DNA of 48,314 bases from Halorubrum distributum JCM 10118 (GTDB lineage Archaea; Halobacteriota; Halobacteria; Halobacteriales; Haloferacaceae): positions 41,725 through 90,038 of the forward strand of contig NZ_AOJN01000013.1 in assembly GCF_000337335.1 (NCBI RefSeq). The letters are read 5' to 3'. The notes beneath the pieces were generated by a model. The model did not search any database. It was not told where the DNA came from and was given only the letters and a program-made list of their open reading frames with translations. The position numbers and the translations under genes are program-made. Positions 40,393 to 48,314 of the stretch are shown here, one piece after another (positions within the stretch are counted from its first letter, which is position 1; each line of letters opens with the position of its first letter).

Positions 40393-41259
40393 ATGCGTAC
40401 CGAAGACGGACTCACGATCTGTGTTCCGTCTTCGCTCGTCCGGGAAGCCGAGGACGACCGCGAGGCGACTCGCAAACTCGGCTACGTCGCCCGTGCGGCG
40501 GCGGTGTTCCGGGCGGATCGGCTCGTCGTCTTCCCCGACCGGGAAGGCGACGGCCGACGGGGCGGGGAGTACGTCCGCACCGTGCTGGGGTACGCCGCGA
40601 CGCCGCCGGAGCTCCGGAAGGACCTCTGGGGGCAGCGCGACGAGCTCCGGTACGTCGGCGTGCTCCCCCCGCTCCGCGTGCCGTGGCGGACCGGCTCGAC
40701 CCCTAGCGGGGGAGAGTCGAAAACACAGGGACTCGTGACCGAGGTCGGACCTGAAGGCCGCGTCCGGGTCAATTCCCCGCTGCGGGAACACCCGATCTCC
40801 CTGCTCGTTCCCTCCGGAATGGAGGTCGAGCAGGGGGAGCGCGTCACCATCAGGGTCTCTTCGAGAGAACCGGTCCGCGCCCGCATCGCCGGGAAGCCCG
40901 AGGAGGGGTTCCAGGTCGTGGCCGCGGACCTGTCGGAAGCGCTCGCCGGCGACGGAGTGGCCGTCGCGACGTCGCGACACGGAGAATCGCTCTCCGTCTC
41001 GCGGCTCGGCGACCTCGTCTCGGACGCGCGGAAGGCCGGCGGTTACACCGTCGTCTTCGGCGCGCCCGAGCGGGGGCTTCCGGAGATGCTCGGGCTTTCG
41101 CCCGACCGCATTCGGGCGGCCGTCGCCGACGGCCGCTCGGTCGAACCCGATCCGGGGTTCGACCTCTGGCTGAACACGATCCCGGCACAGGCGAGCGAGG
41201 TCGTCCGGACGGAGGAGGCTCTGTTCGCGACCCTCGGCTCGCTCACACTCACGGAGTAA
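40393..41259 (+). CDS. SPOUT-family RNA methyltransferase
   Basis: 288 aa. N-terminal ADRLVVFPDREGDG and a C-terminal knot region (YTVVFGAPERGLPEML ... DLWLNTIPAQASEVVRTEEAL) with an OB-like insertion (~108-170, GLVTEVGPEGRVRVNS) are those of the archaeal/eukaryotic DUF171 SPOUT enzymes, proposed to methylate rRNA uridine N3. The rpl3 start follows by 4 bp, so it leads the ribosomal-protein operon. TATA-like CCTTTTACGG (about 40348-40357) lies 36-45 nt upstream of the ATG at 40393. Confidence 0.83.
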   Translation: MRTEDGLTICVPSSLVREAEDDREATRKLGYVARAAAVFRADRLVVFPDREGDGRRGGEYVRTVLGYAATPPELRKDLWGQRDELRYVGVLPPLRVPWRTGSTPSGGESKTQGLVTEVGPEGRVRVNSPLREHPISLLVPSGMEVEQGERVTIRVSSREPVRARIAGKPEEGFQVVAADLSEALAGDGVAVATSRHGESLSVSRLGDLVSDARKAGGYTVVFGAPERGLPEMLGLSPDRIRAAVADGRSVEPDPGFDLWLNTIPAQASEVVRTEEALFATLGSLTLTE

Positions 41260-41263
41260 ACAC

Positions 41264-42280
41264 ATGCCACAACCAAGCCGACCACGAAAAGGCTCGCTGG
41301 GCTACGGCCCGCGCACCCGCGCAGACAGCGAGGTGCCGCGCATCCGTTCGTGGCCAGAAGACGACGGGGCCCCTGCGCTGCAGGGATTCGCCGGCTACAA
41401 GGCCGGGATGACCCACGTCATGATGGTCAACGACGAGGCGAACTCGCCGCGTGAAGGGATGGAAGAGGCCGTCCCCGTCACCGTCGTCGAGACGCCGCAG
41501 ATGTACGCCGTCGCCGTGCGCGCCTACGAGAACACGCCGTACGGACAGAAACCGGTCGAAGAGGTCTGGGCGACCGAGTTCCACGAGGAGCTCGACCGCG
41601 CGCTCGACCTGCCGGCCGAGGAAACATTCGAGGAAGACGCCGACGAGCTGCGCGCGCTGCTCGACGACGACGTCGTCGACGACGTGCGCGTCATCACGCA
41701 CACGGCGCCCTCGGACCTCTCGAACGTCCCCAAGAAGAAGCCCGATGTCATGGAGACGCGCGTCGGCGGCGGCTCCCTCGAGGAGCGCGCCGACTTCGCG
41801 CTGGACCTGGTCGCCGACGGCGGCGCCCACGAGTTCGGCGACGTCTTCCGCGCCGGCCAGTACACCGACGTCTCCGGCATCACGAAGGGGAAGGGGACGC
41901 AGGGCCCCGTCAAGCGATGGGGCGTTCAAAAGCGGAAGGGCAAACACGCCCGCCAGGGATGGCGGCGCCGGATCGGCAACCTCGGTCCGTGGAACCCCTC
42001 CCGCGTCCGCTCCACCGTGCCCCAGCAGGGCCAGACCGGCTACCACCAGCGCACCGAGCTCAACAAGCGCCTCATCGACTTCGGCGAGGGCGACGACGCC
42101 TCCGTCGACGGCGGCTTCGTCAACTACGGCGAGGTCGACGGCGAGTACGCGCTCATCAAGGGCTCGCTGCCCGGACCGGACCAGCGTCTGCTACGACTCC
42201 GCCCGGCCATCCGGCCGAACGACCAGCCGCGCCTCGACCCCGAGGTCCGGTACGTTTCCACCGAATCCAACCAGGGATAA
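41264..42280 (+). CDS. rpl3: Large ribosomal subunit protein uL3
   Basis: 338 aa, standard haloarchaeal L3. Begins PQPSRPRKGSLGYGPR. The core loop around KGKGTQGPVKRWGVQ reaches the peptidyl-transferase centre. A GGAG Shine-Dalgarno-like site is 7 nt upstream of the ATG, which fits an internal operon gene rather than a leaderless one. First ribosomal-protein gene of the S10 operon here. Confidence 0.97.
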   Translation: MPQPSRPRKGSLGYGPRTRADSEVPRIRSWPEDDGAPALQGFAGYKAGMTHVMMVNDEANSPREGMEEAVPVTVVETPQMYAVAVRAYENTPYGQKPVEEVWATEFHEELDRALDLPAEETFEEDADELRALLDDDVVDDVRVITHTAPSDLSNVPKKKPDVMETRVGGGSLEERADFALDLVADGGAHEFGDVFRAGQYTDVSGITKGKGTQGPVKRWGVQKRKGKHARQGWRRRIGNLGPWNPSRVRSTVPQQGQTGYHQRTELNKRLIDFGEGDDASVDGGFVNYGEVDGEYALIKGSLPGPDQRLLRLRPAIRPNDQPRLDPEVRYVSTESNQG

Positions 42281-42283
42281 CCA

Positions 42284-43030
42284 ATGAACGCAACAGTACA
42301 CAACCTGGACGGCGACGAGGCGGGCAGCATCGATCTGCCGGCCGTCTTCGAGACCGCGTTCCGACCGGACCTCATCGGTCGCGCGGTCGGCGCCGCCCAG
42401 GCAAACCGGAAGCAGGCCTACGGGGCCGACGAGTTCGCCGGGCTGCGGACGCCCGCCGAGTCGTTCGGCTCCGGCCGCGGGCTCGCGCACGTGCCACGTT
42501 CCGAGAACGTCGCCCGTCGCGTCCCGCACGCCGTGTCGGGGCGCGCCGCGCACCCGCCGAAGGCCGAGAAGGACCAGACGAAGAGCCTCAACGACAAGGA
42601 GCGACAGTTCGCGATCCGGTCGGCCATCGCGGCCACGACCGACGCCGAGCTCGTCGCCGAGCGCGGCCACGCGTTCGACGAGGACCTCGACCTCCCGCTC
42701 GTCGTGAGCGACGAGTTCGAGGAGCTCGAGAAGACCCAGGAGGCCCTGGGCGTGCTCGAAGCGGTCGGCGTCGACGCCGACATCACGCGCGCCGAGGAGG
42801 GCCGCTCCGTCCGCGCCGGACAGGGGAAGGCCCGCGGTCGGAAGTACCGACAGCCGAAGTCCGTTCTCGTCGTCACCAGTGAGGAGCCGTCCCGCGCCGC
42901 CCGCAACCTCGCGGGCGTCGACGTCGCGACCGCTCGCGAGGTCAACGCGGAGGACCTCGCGCCCGGCGCGCACCCGGGCCGACTCACGCTGTGGACCGAG
43001 AGCGCCGTCGAGGAGGTGGCGGACCGATGA
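42284..43030 (+). CDS. rpl4: Large ribosomal subunit protein uL4
   Basis: 248 aa. Contains the extended loop motif GRGLAHVPRSENVARRVPHAV that lines the exit tunnel and GQGKARGRKYRQPKSVLVV. Starts 3 bp after rpl3, and its stop overlaps the rpl23 start by four bases (ATGA). Confidence 0.97.
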   Translation: MNATVHNLDGDEAGSIDLPAVFETAFRPDLIGRAVGAAQANRKQAYGADEFAGLRTPAESFGSGRGLAHVPRSENVARRVPHAVSGRAAHPPKAEKDQTKSLNDKERQFAIRSAIAATTDAELVAERGHAFDEDLDLPLVVSDEFEELEKTQEALGVLEAVGVDADITRAEEGRSVRAGQGKARGRKYRQPKSVLVVTSEEPSRAARNLAGVDVATAREVNAEDLAPGAHPGRLTLWTESAVEEVADR

Positions 43031-43281
43031 ACTCGATCATCGAGCATCCGATCGTCACCGAGCAGGCGATGAACGAGATGGACTTCAACAACAAGCTGCT
43101 GTTCCTCGTCGACGTGGACGCGACCAAACCGGAGATCGAATCCGAGGTCGCTGAGCGCTACGACGTGGGCGTCGTCAACGTGAACACGCAGGTGACGCCG
43201 CAGGGCGAGAAGAAGGCGATCGTCACCCTGTCCGCGGACGACGACGCGACCGAAATCGCCTCGCGCATCGGGGTGTTCTGA
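43027..43281 (+). CDS. rpl23: Large ribosomal subunit protein uL23
   Basis: 84 aa. MNSIIEHPIVTEQAMNEMDF and GVVNVNTQVTPQGEKKAIVTL are typical of archaeal L23, which sits at the tunnel exit and receives SRP. The ATG at 43027 overlaps the rpl4 stop by 4 bp; further upstream in-frame codons belong to rpl4. Confidence 0.96.
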   Translation: MNSIIEHPIVTEQAMNEMDFNNKLLFLVDVDATKPEIESEVAERYDVGVVNVNTQVTPQGEKKAIVTLSADDDATEIASRIGVF

Positions 43282-43282
43282 G

Positions 43283-44005
43283 ATGGGACGACGAATTCAA
43301 GGACAACGGCGCGGACGCGGCGGCCCGACGTTCCGGGCCCCCTCCCACCGTTACAAGGCGGAACTGTCGCACAAGAAGCTCGAAGACGTGGACACGATCA
43401 CCGGCGAGATCGTCGGGATCGAACACGATCCGGCCCGCTCGGCCCCCCTCGCGGAGGTCGAGTTCGAGGACGACGACCGTCGCCTCGTGCTCGCGCCGGA
43501 AGGCGTGCGCGTGGGCGAGACGATCCAGGTCGGCGTCTCGGCCGAGATCAAGCCGGGCAACACGCTCCCGCTGGCGGAGATCCCCGAGGGCGTCCCGGTC
43601 TGTAACGTCGAGAGCAACCGCGGGGACGGCGGGAAGTTCGCGCGCGCCTCCGGCGTGTCGGCGACGCTTCTCACCCACGACCGCGACGTCGCGGTCGTCC
43701 AGCTCCCCAGCGGCGAAGTGAAGCGCCTCGACCCCCAGTGCCGCGCCACGATCGGCGTGGTCGCGGGCGGCGGCCGGACGGAGAAGCCCTTCGTCAAGGC
43801 CGGCAACAAGCACCACAAGATGAAGGCGCGCGGCACCAAATACCCGCGCGTGCGCGGCGTCGCGATGAACGCCGTCGACCACCCCTTCGGTGGCGGTGGT
43901 CGCCAACACCCCGGTCAGCCGAAGTCCGTCTCGCGGGACGCCCCGCCGGGACGCAAGGTCGGTGACATCGCATCCAAGCGCACCGGACGAGGTGGCAACA
44001 AATGA
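43283..44005 (+). CDS. rpl2: Large ribosomal subunit protein uL2
   Basis: 240 aa. [25 protein letters not shown] and the C-terminal [12 protein letters not shown] with the conserved His near the peptidyl-transferase centre confirm L2. One base follows the rpl23 stop before its ATG; it overlaps rps19 by 4 bp. Confidence 0.97.
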   Translation: MGRRIQGQRRGRGGPTFRAPSHRYKAELSHKKLEDVDTITGEIVGIEHDPARSAPLAEVEFEDDDRRLVLAPEGVRVGETIQVGVSAEIKPGNTLPLAEIPEGVPVCNVESNRGDGGKFARASGVSATLLTHDRDVAVVQLPSGEVKRLDPQCRATIGVVAGGGRTEKPFVKAGNKHHKMKARGTKYPRVRGVAMNAVDHPFGGGGRQHPGQPKSVSRDAPPGRKVGDIASKRTGRGGNK

Positions 44006-44427
44006 GTTCAGACTACCGAACCGGCCGCGAGGGCAAGGAGTTCGCCTACCGCGGTCACTCGCTCGACGAGCTGCAGGAGATGGACGTAGACGAGGTCGCG
44101 GAACTGCTCCCCGCACGCCAGCGGCGAAGCATCGTTCGCGGACTCGGCACCGAACAGCAGAAGCTGCTGGAGACGGTCCGGAGCCGCGACAAGGAGACGA
44201 CGGCGGACGACCCGATCCGGACGCACCTGCGCGACATGCCGGTCCTGCCGGAGTTCGTCGGCGTCACCTTCGCCGTGTACAACGGCCACAGCTTCGAGCG
44301 CGTTCAGGTCGAGCCCGAGATGATCGGCCACTACCTGGGCGAGTTCCACCTGACACGAAGCACCGTCGAACACGGCCAGGCCGGCATCGGCGCGACCCGG
44401 TCCTCGAAGTTCGTGCCCCTCAAGTAA
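44002..44427 (+). CDS. rps19: Small ribosomal subunit protein uS19
   Basis: 141 aa, archaeal length. [25 protein letters not shown] and the C-terminal [26 protein letters not shown] are S19 hallmarks. ATG within the rpl2 stop (ATGA), so translation is likely coupled. Confidence 0.97.
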   Translation: MSSDYRTGREGKEFAYRGHSLDELQEMDVDEVAELLPARQRRSIVRGLGTEQQKLLETVRSRDKETTADDPIRTHLRDMPVLPEFVGVTFAVYNGHSFERVQVEPEMIGHYLGEFHLTRSTVEHGQAGIGATRSSKFVPLK

Positions 44428-44430
44428 CCC

Positions 44431-44895
44431 ATGGGAATCAACTACAGCGTCGAGGCCGACCCGGAGACCACCGCCAAGGGGATGCTCCGTGACCGGCCCA
44501 TCAGCGTGAAGGACAGCAAGGAGATCTCCCGAGAGATCAAAGGCGAGACGGTCGCCGACGCGGAGGAGTTCCTCCAGGAAGTGATCGACGAGGAGACCTC
44601 GGTGCCGATGCGCCAGCACAACGCCGGCGCGGGCCACCGCTCCGACATCGACGGCTGGGACGCGGGACGGTACCCCGAGAAGGCCGCCAAGGACTTCCTC
44701 AAGCTCTTGGAGAACGTCAAGAACAACGCCGACGAGCAGGGGTTCGACGGCGAGGAGATGGTCATCAAACACGTCGCCCCCCACAAGGTCGGCGAGCGAC
44801 CCGGCCGGAACCCCCGCGCTGCGGGCGCGACGGAGTGGAACACCACGCTCGCGGACGTCGAACTGATCATCGAGGAGCCGGAGGCTGACAACTAA
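44431..44895 (+). CDS. rpl22: Large ribosomal subunit protein uL22
   Basis: 154 aa. Starts [17 protein letters not shown], and [19 protein letters not shown] is the tunnel-reaching hairpin region. The stop shares its last base with the rps3 ATG (TAATGG). Confidence 0.96.
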   Translation: MGINYSVEADPETTAKGMLRDRPISVKDSKEISREIKGETVADAEEFLQEVIDEETSVPMRQHNAGAGHRSDIDGWDAGRYPEKAAKDFLKLLENVKNNADEQGFDGEEMVIKHVAPHKVGERPGRNPRAAGATEWNTTLADVELIIEEPEADN

Positions 44896-45839
44896 TGGCT
44901 GACGAACACCAATTCATCGAGGACGGCCTGCGCCGTTCCCAGATCAACGAGTTCTTCGCGGACGAGCTCGGCCGCGCCGGCTACGGCGGGATGGACGTCG
45001 CCCAGACGCCGATGGGCACGCAGATCGTCTTGAAGGCCGAAAAGCCCGGCATGGTGATCGGGAAGGGCGGGAAGAACATCCGCAAGATCACCACCGAGCT
45101 CGAGGAGCGCTTCGACATGGACGACCCGCAGATCGACGTTCAGGAGGTCGACGAGCCCGACCTGAACGCCCAGATCGTCGCGGACCGTCTCGCGAACGCC
45201 CTCGAACGCGGCTGGTACTTCCGGAAGGCCGGTCACACGACGATCGACCGGATCATGGACGCGGGCGCGCTGGGCGCCGAGATCGTCCTGAGCGGGAAGG
45301 TCACCGGCGCGCGTTCGCGCGTCGAGAAGTTCAACCGCGGCTACATCAAGCACAACGGCGAGCCCGCCGAGGAGGTCGTCGACCACGGCCAGGGCGTCGC
45401 AGTCATGAAGCTCGGGACGATCGGCGTCAACGTGAAGATCATCCCGCCGGGCGCGACGCTCCCGGACGACTTCGACGTCCGCGAGGACGCCGAGGTCCCG
45501 GAGGTCGAGCAGGCGGCGGTCGACGCCGACGCCGACGAGGGCGTCGAGTCGCTCCTCGAGGAGGAGCCCGAGGAGGTGCCCGACGTGGGCGACGACGAGG
45601 ACGTCGACGTCCCCGACGAGGACCCTGCGGAGGTCATCGACGAGGAGGTCGTCGAGGAAGTCGTCGAGGAGACGCAGGAGACGGCCACCGAGGCGACCGA
45701 CGTCGCCGCGGAGGAACCGGTCGACGAGGACGTCGACGCCGACGAGCTCGACGAGCTCGACGAAGAGATCGAGTCCGAGGCGGCCGACCTCGTCGCGGAG
45801 ATGGAAGCGGCCGACGAGGAAGACGAGGAGGACGAGTAA
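44895..45839 (+). CDS. rps3: Small ribosomal subunit protein uS3 with acidic tail
   Basis: 314 aa. The KH domain has [16 protein letters not shown] (GxxG loop); the rest of the S3 core runs to about residue 190. The last ~115 residues are nearly all Asp, Glu, Val and Ala (for example [20 protein letters not shown]), a haloarchaeal tail not needed for the S3 fold. S3 helps form the mRNA entry site. The rpl29 ATG follows one base after its stop. Confidence 0.96.
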   Translation: MADEHQFIEDGLRRSQINEFFADELGRAGYGGMDVAQTPMGTQIVLKAEKPGMVIGKGGKNIRKITTELEERFDMDDPQIDVQEVDEPDLNAQIVADRLANALERGWYFRKAGHTTIDRIMDAGALGAEIVLSGKVTGARSRVEKFNRGYIKHNGEPAEEVVDHGQGVAVMKLGTIGVNVKIIPPGATLPDDFDVREDAEVPEVEQAAVDADADEGVESLLEEEPEEVPDVGDDEDVDVPDEDPAEVIDEEVVEEVVEETQETATEATDVAAEEPVDEDVDADELDELDEEIESEAADLVAEMEAADEEDEEDE

Positions 45840-45840
45840 T

Positions 45841-46056
45841 ATGGCGATCCTCTACACCGACGAGATCCGCGACATGACCGCGGCGGAGCGGGAGGTCGAA
45901 CTCGAGGAGCTCGAGACCGAGCTGCTCAACTCGAAGGCGCAGCGAGCGGCCGGCGGCATGCCGGAGAGCCCGGGCCGCGTCAACGAGCTGAAGAAGACCA
46001 TCGCGCGGATCAAGACGATCCAGGCGGAAGAAGGCGACTTCGACGACGAACAGTAA
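45841..46056 (+). CDS. rpl29: Large ribosomal subunit protein uL29
   Basis: 71 aa, two-helix hairpin protein: [40 protein letters not shown] in pieces matches L29, with the conserved [12 protein letters not shown]-terminus. It binds near the tunnel exit. Only one base separates its stop from rnp1. Confidence 0.95.
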   Translation: MAILYTDEIRDMTAAEREVELEELETELLNSKAQRAAGGMPESPGRVNELKKTIARIKTIQAEEGDFDDEQ

Positions 46057-46057
46057 G

Positions 46058-46516
46058 ATGATCTCCCCCGACAACATCGTTCGACACGAGCTCGTCGGCC
46101 TCCCGGTTCGGGTGGTCGACGCCGACAGCGACGCCCACGTGGGCATCGCCGGTCGCGTGCTCGACGAGACGTTCGGCACCCTCGTGGTGCGGACGGGGTC
46201 GGGGGACAAGCGCGTGCCCAAGTCGGGCGCGACGTTCGAGTTCGGCGTCGTCGAGACGCCGACCGCTCGCACAGATGAAGCCGCCGGCGACCGAGAGTCG
46301 CCGGGGTCCGCGTCCCAACTCGGGTCGGATACTACGGGGGTCCGCCCCCGTCAGTCTGGCCCGTCCGGGTCCACAAGCGTCGTCACCGGTGACGGCGCGG
46401 GCCCGGCGAGCCGACGAGGCGAGTGCAAAGACGCGGTCTACGCGACGGTGGATGGCGATCGGTTGCGGCATCGGCCCGCCGAACGCACCGAACGAGGTGC
46501 CACACAATGGCGATAG
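46058..46516 (+). CDS. rnp1: RNase P protein component 1 (Rpp29) with an insertion
   Basis: 152 aa. The Sm-like barrel is seen as DNIVRHELVGLPVRVVDA, GIAGRVLDETFGTLVVRT and KRVPKSGATFEF, and the final strand as AVYATVDGDRLRHRPAERTER. Between them (about residues 66-124) is a ~60-residue Ser/Gly/Thr-rich insertion that no core family member needs. The protein helps RNase P RNA (encoded at 252-582) process pre-tRNA. Position between rpl29 and rps17 is standard in archaea; it overlaps rps17 by 10 bp. Confidence 0.9.
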   Translation: MISPDNIVRHELVGLPVRVVDADSDAHVGIAGRVLDETFGTLVVRTGSGDKRVPKSGATFEFGVVETPTARTDEAAGDRESPGSASQLGSDTTGVRPRQSGPSGSTSVVTGDGAGPASRRGECKDAVYATVDGDRLRHRPAERTERGATQWR

Positions 46517-46851
46517 GAATCGACGTACCCACGCCTCCGGAGCCAGACAACCCGGAGGATTACGACTACGAGAAGTGCCCGTTCTACGGGCAGCTCTCCG
46601 TCCGCGGCCAGACTCGCGAGGGAACGGTCGTGTCGACGGATATGGCAAAGACCGTCATCGTCGAGCGAGAGTACGACGTGTTCGTACCGAAATACGATCG
46701 GTACATGAAGCGTCGCTCGCGCATCCCGGCCCACGTGCCGGGCGTGCTCGACTCGCTCGAAGTCGGTGACGAAGTGAAAATCGCGGAGACGCGACCGCTC
46801 TCGAAGACGAAGTCCCACGTCGTCGTCGAGAACCTCTCTGGTGATCAGTGA
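46507..46851 (+). CDS. rps17: Small ribosomal subunit protein uS17
   Basis: 114 aa. [33 protein letters not shown] and [22 protein letters not shown] are typical archaeal S17 (an OB-fold rRNA binder). The ATG at 46507 lies in the end of rnp1; longer in-frame extension would run through rnp1 and is rejected. Shares one base with the rpl14 start. Confidence 0.95.
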   Translation: MAIGIDVPTPPEPDNPEDYDYEKCPFYGQLSVRGQTREGTVVSTDMAKTVIVEREYDVFVPKYDRYMKRRSRIPAHVPGVLDSLEVGDEVKIAETRPLSKTKSHVVVENLSGDQ

Positions 46852-47249
46852 TGGAGGCGCTCAAGGCCGACGTCACGCAGGGGCTCTCGAAGGGCTCGCT
46901 GATCACGTGCGCCGACAACACCGGCGCCCGTGAGCTGAAGGTCATCTCCGTGTCGGGCTACTCCGGCACGAAGAACCGCCACCCGAAGGCGGGGATCGGC
47001 GACAAGGTGACCGTCTCGGTCACGAAAGGGACCCCGGAGATGCGGCGGCAGGTGCTGGAGGCGGTCGTCGTCCGCCAGCGCAAGCCGATCCGCCGCCCGG
47101 ACGGCACGCGCGTGAAGTTCGAGGACAACGCGGCCGTCATCATCGACGACCTGGAGGAGCCGCGGGGCACGGAGATCAAAGGCCCCGTCGCTCGCGAGGT
47201 CGCCGAACGATTCGGGAGCATCGCCTCGACCGCGACGATGATCGTCTAA
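46851..47249 (+). CDS. rpl14: Large ribosomal subunit protein uL14
   Basis: 132 aa. [29 protein letters not shown] and [20 protein letters not shown] are L14 hallmarks, and the [19 protein letters not shown] end is standard. The ATG at 46851 is preferred over a GTG one codon earlier. Confidence 0.97.
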   Translation: MEALKADVTQGLSKGSLITCADNTGARELKVISVSGYSGTKNRHPKAGIGDKVTVSVTKGTPEMRRQVLEAVVVRQRKPIRRPDGTRVKFEDNAAVIIDDLEEPRGTEIKGPVAREVAERFGSIASTATMIV

Positions 47250-47251
47250 CT

Positions 47252-47608
47252 ATGACGAAACAGCCACGCAAACAGCGAAAACGGTCGGAGACCGCGCCGC
47301 TCCACGAGCGGCAGAATCAGGTCCGGGCCACCCTCACCGAGGATCTCCGCGAGGAGTACGGACAGCGGAACGTCCGCGTCAACGCCGGCGACACCGTCGA
47401 GGTGCTTCGCGGCGACGCGGCCGGGACGGAGGCGGAGGTCGTCTCCGTCGACCTGTCCGCCGAGCGGATCACGGTCGAGGACGTCACCGTCGAGAAGGCG
47501 GACGGGGAGGAGGTTCCCCGCCCCATCCCGGCGAGCAACGTCCGGGTGACCGAACTGGACCTGGAAGACGAGCGCCGGGAGGCGCGGCTCCAGGAGGACA
47601 ACGAATGA
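47252..47608 (+). CDS. rpl24: Large ribosomal subunit protein uL24
   Basis: 118 aa. N-terminal [19 protein letters not shown] and a KOW core, [22 protein letters not shown], identify archaeal L24. Ends in a charged helix and overlaps rps4e by 4 bp (ATGA). Confidence 0.96.
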   Translation: MTKQPRKQRKRSETAPLHERQNQVRATLTEDLREEYGQRNVRVNAGDTVEVLRGDAAGTEAEVVSVDLSAERITVEDVTVEKADGEEVPRPIPASNVRVTELDLEDERREARLQEDNE

Positions 47609-48314
47609 CGCGACACCAGAAGCGACTGTCAGTACCGAACTCCTGGCCGGTCGAGCGCAAGACGAACACGTTCACCGTGAAGGCGGGCGCGGGCCCGCAC
47701 GGCGAGGCGGGCGTTCCGCTCGTCGTCCTGCTGCGGGACGTGCTCGGCTACGTCGACTCGACGAAGGAGGCGCGCTACGCGCTGAACAACGACTCGATCC
47801 TTGTCAACGGGGACGCCGTCTCGGACGAACAGCGTCCGATCGGGATGTTCGACATCCTGGCGTTCCCCGAGCGCGGGGAGTACTTCCGCGTCTTCCCCGA
47901 CGAGGGCGGTCGGCTCGCGCTGACCTCCGTCGACGAGGACGCCGCGGGCAGCCGGCTCGGGAAGATCACGAACAAGTCCGTCGTCCCCGGCGGGGTCGTC
48001 CAGCTGACGCTCCACGACGGGACGAACGTCCGCGTCGACGACGACGCGGACTACGACACGAACGACTCGATCGTCGTCGACAACGAGACGAAGGAGATCG
48101 TCGCCCACTTCGAGTACGAAGAGGGCGCCCTGGTCACCGCCGTCGCCGGCCAGCACGCCGGCCACATCGGCGAGATCGACGACATCGACGTGACGCTCGG
48201 CTCCGGCGACAACACCGTCACCGTCGCCAGCGACGACGGCGGCTACGAGACCGTCGAGGAGTACGTCGTCGTGATCGACGAGAACTTCACCGACGACGAC
48301 GCCGACGAGGCGGG
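47605..48314 (+). CDS. rps4e: Ribosomal protein eS4, cut by the window edge
   Basis: 236 codons visible with no stop. [21 protein letters not shown], the S4-like RNA-binding segment [27 protein letters not shown] in pieces and a KOW-type [19 protein letters not shown] place it as S4e, archaea- and eukaryote-specific. About 236 residues is close to full length for the family, so only a short C-terminus is missing. Confidence 0.95.
   Translation, partial: MTRHQKRLSVPNSWPVERKTNTFTVKAGAGPHGEAGVPLVVLLRDVLGYVDSTKEARYALNNDSILVNGDAVSDEQRPIGMFDILAFPERGEYFRVFPDEGGRLALTSVDEDAAGSRLGKITNKSVVPGGVVQLTLHDGTNVRVDDDADYDTNDSIVVDNETKEIVAHFEYEEGALVTAVAGQHAGHIGEIDDIDVTLGSGDNTVTVASDDGGYETVEEYVVVIDENFTDDDADEA

Noticed and set aside
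45540..45839. Acidic tail of S3 as a frameshift or fusion
   Set aside because: The frame is continuous to a proper stop and long acidic tails are common on haloarchaeal S3.

Overview
The window is GC-rich chromosomal DNA of a haloarchaeon, probably a Halorubrum-like member of the Haloferacales. The signs are strongly acidic proteins, TATA-like boxes about 25-30 nt in front of start codons (leaderless transcripts), Tat signal peptides, a PGF-CTERM surface protein, a 66-aa dodecin, a Gfo6-type xylose dehydrogenase, and the archaeal S10 ribosomal operon with the RNase P protein gene rnp1 inside it. The genus is inferred; the archaeal halophile assignment is firm.

Layout. 1-0.74 kb: a structured repeat (copy A), then the RNase P RNA gene on the minus strand. 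0.74-5.8 kb: an AMMECR1 protein, the NAD salvage pair nicotinate phosphoribosyltransferase and nicotinamidase, with a PGF-CTERM metalloprotease between them, and a small Tat-exported SecD-P1-like protein. 5.9-11.5 kb: a zinc-finger microprotein, phytoene synthase (behind a possible leader peptide), hisD, an MscS channel, an A-type Fe-S carrier, two small haloarchaeal proteins and dodecin. 11.57-12.06 kb: a truncated and a full copy (B) of the structured repeat. 12.1-21.3 kb: AlaX editing protein, PurM/HypE-like protein, acyl-CoA dehydrogenase, HAD phosphatase, panB, CPBP protease, Nudix hydrolase and DNA polymerase IV. 21.4-25.7 kb: a soluble REC-PAS-LOV histidine kinase, an MFS transporter and two small membrane proteins. 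25.7-31.7 kb: central metabolism, with 3-hydroxyacyl-CoA dehydrogenase, an fba-fbp gluconeogenic operon, an acyl-CoA carboxylase carboxyltransferase, a DedA-like protein and a peroxiredoxin. 31.8-40.2 kb: a more accessory stretch with a pentapeptide-repeat/two-TM fusion, GH31 alpha-xylosidase, Gfo6, aldo/keto reductase, structured repeat copy C, tRNA-Gly(GCC) and a lipoprotein PQQ aldose dehydrogenase. 40.4 kb to the right edge: a SPOUT methyltransferase followed by the tightly packed operon rpl3-rpl4-rpl23-rpl2-rps19-rpl22-rps3-rpl29-rnp1-rps17-rpl14-rpl24-rps4e (the last gene is cut by the window).

Most notable is the structured repeat. Two full copies plus one truncated 5' copy share a TATA box exactly 29 nt before a conserved GAACACC block. 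The helices are kept by compensatory changes between copies, including copy A, whose 5' half is diverged or outside the window. This looks like a transcribed, selected RNA, or a mobile element that carries one. Other leads are a leader ORF overlapping the phytoene synthase start, a canonical LOV photosensor kinase, a pentapeptide-repeat protein whose pore segment lacks a selectivity filter, and a palindrome in front of the fba-fbp promoter. No transposase, integrase, CRISPR array or phage gene was seen.
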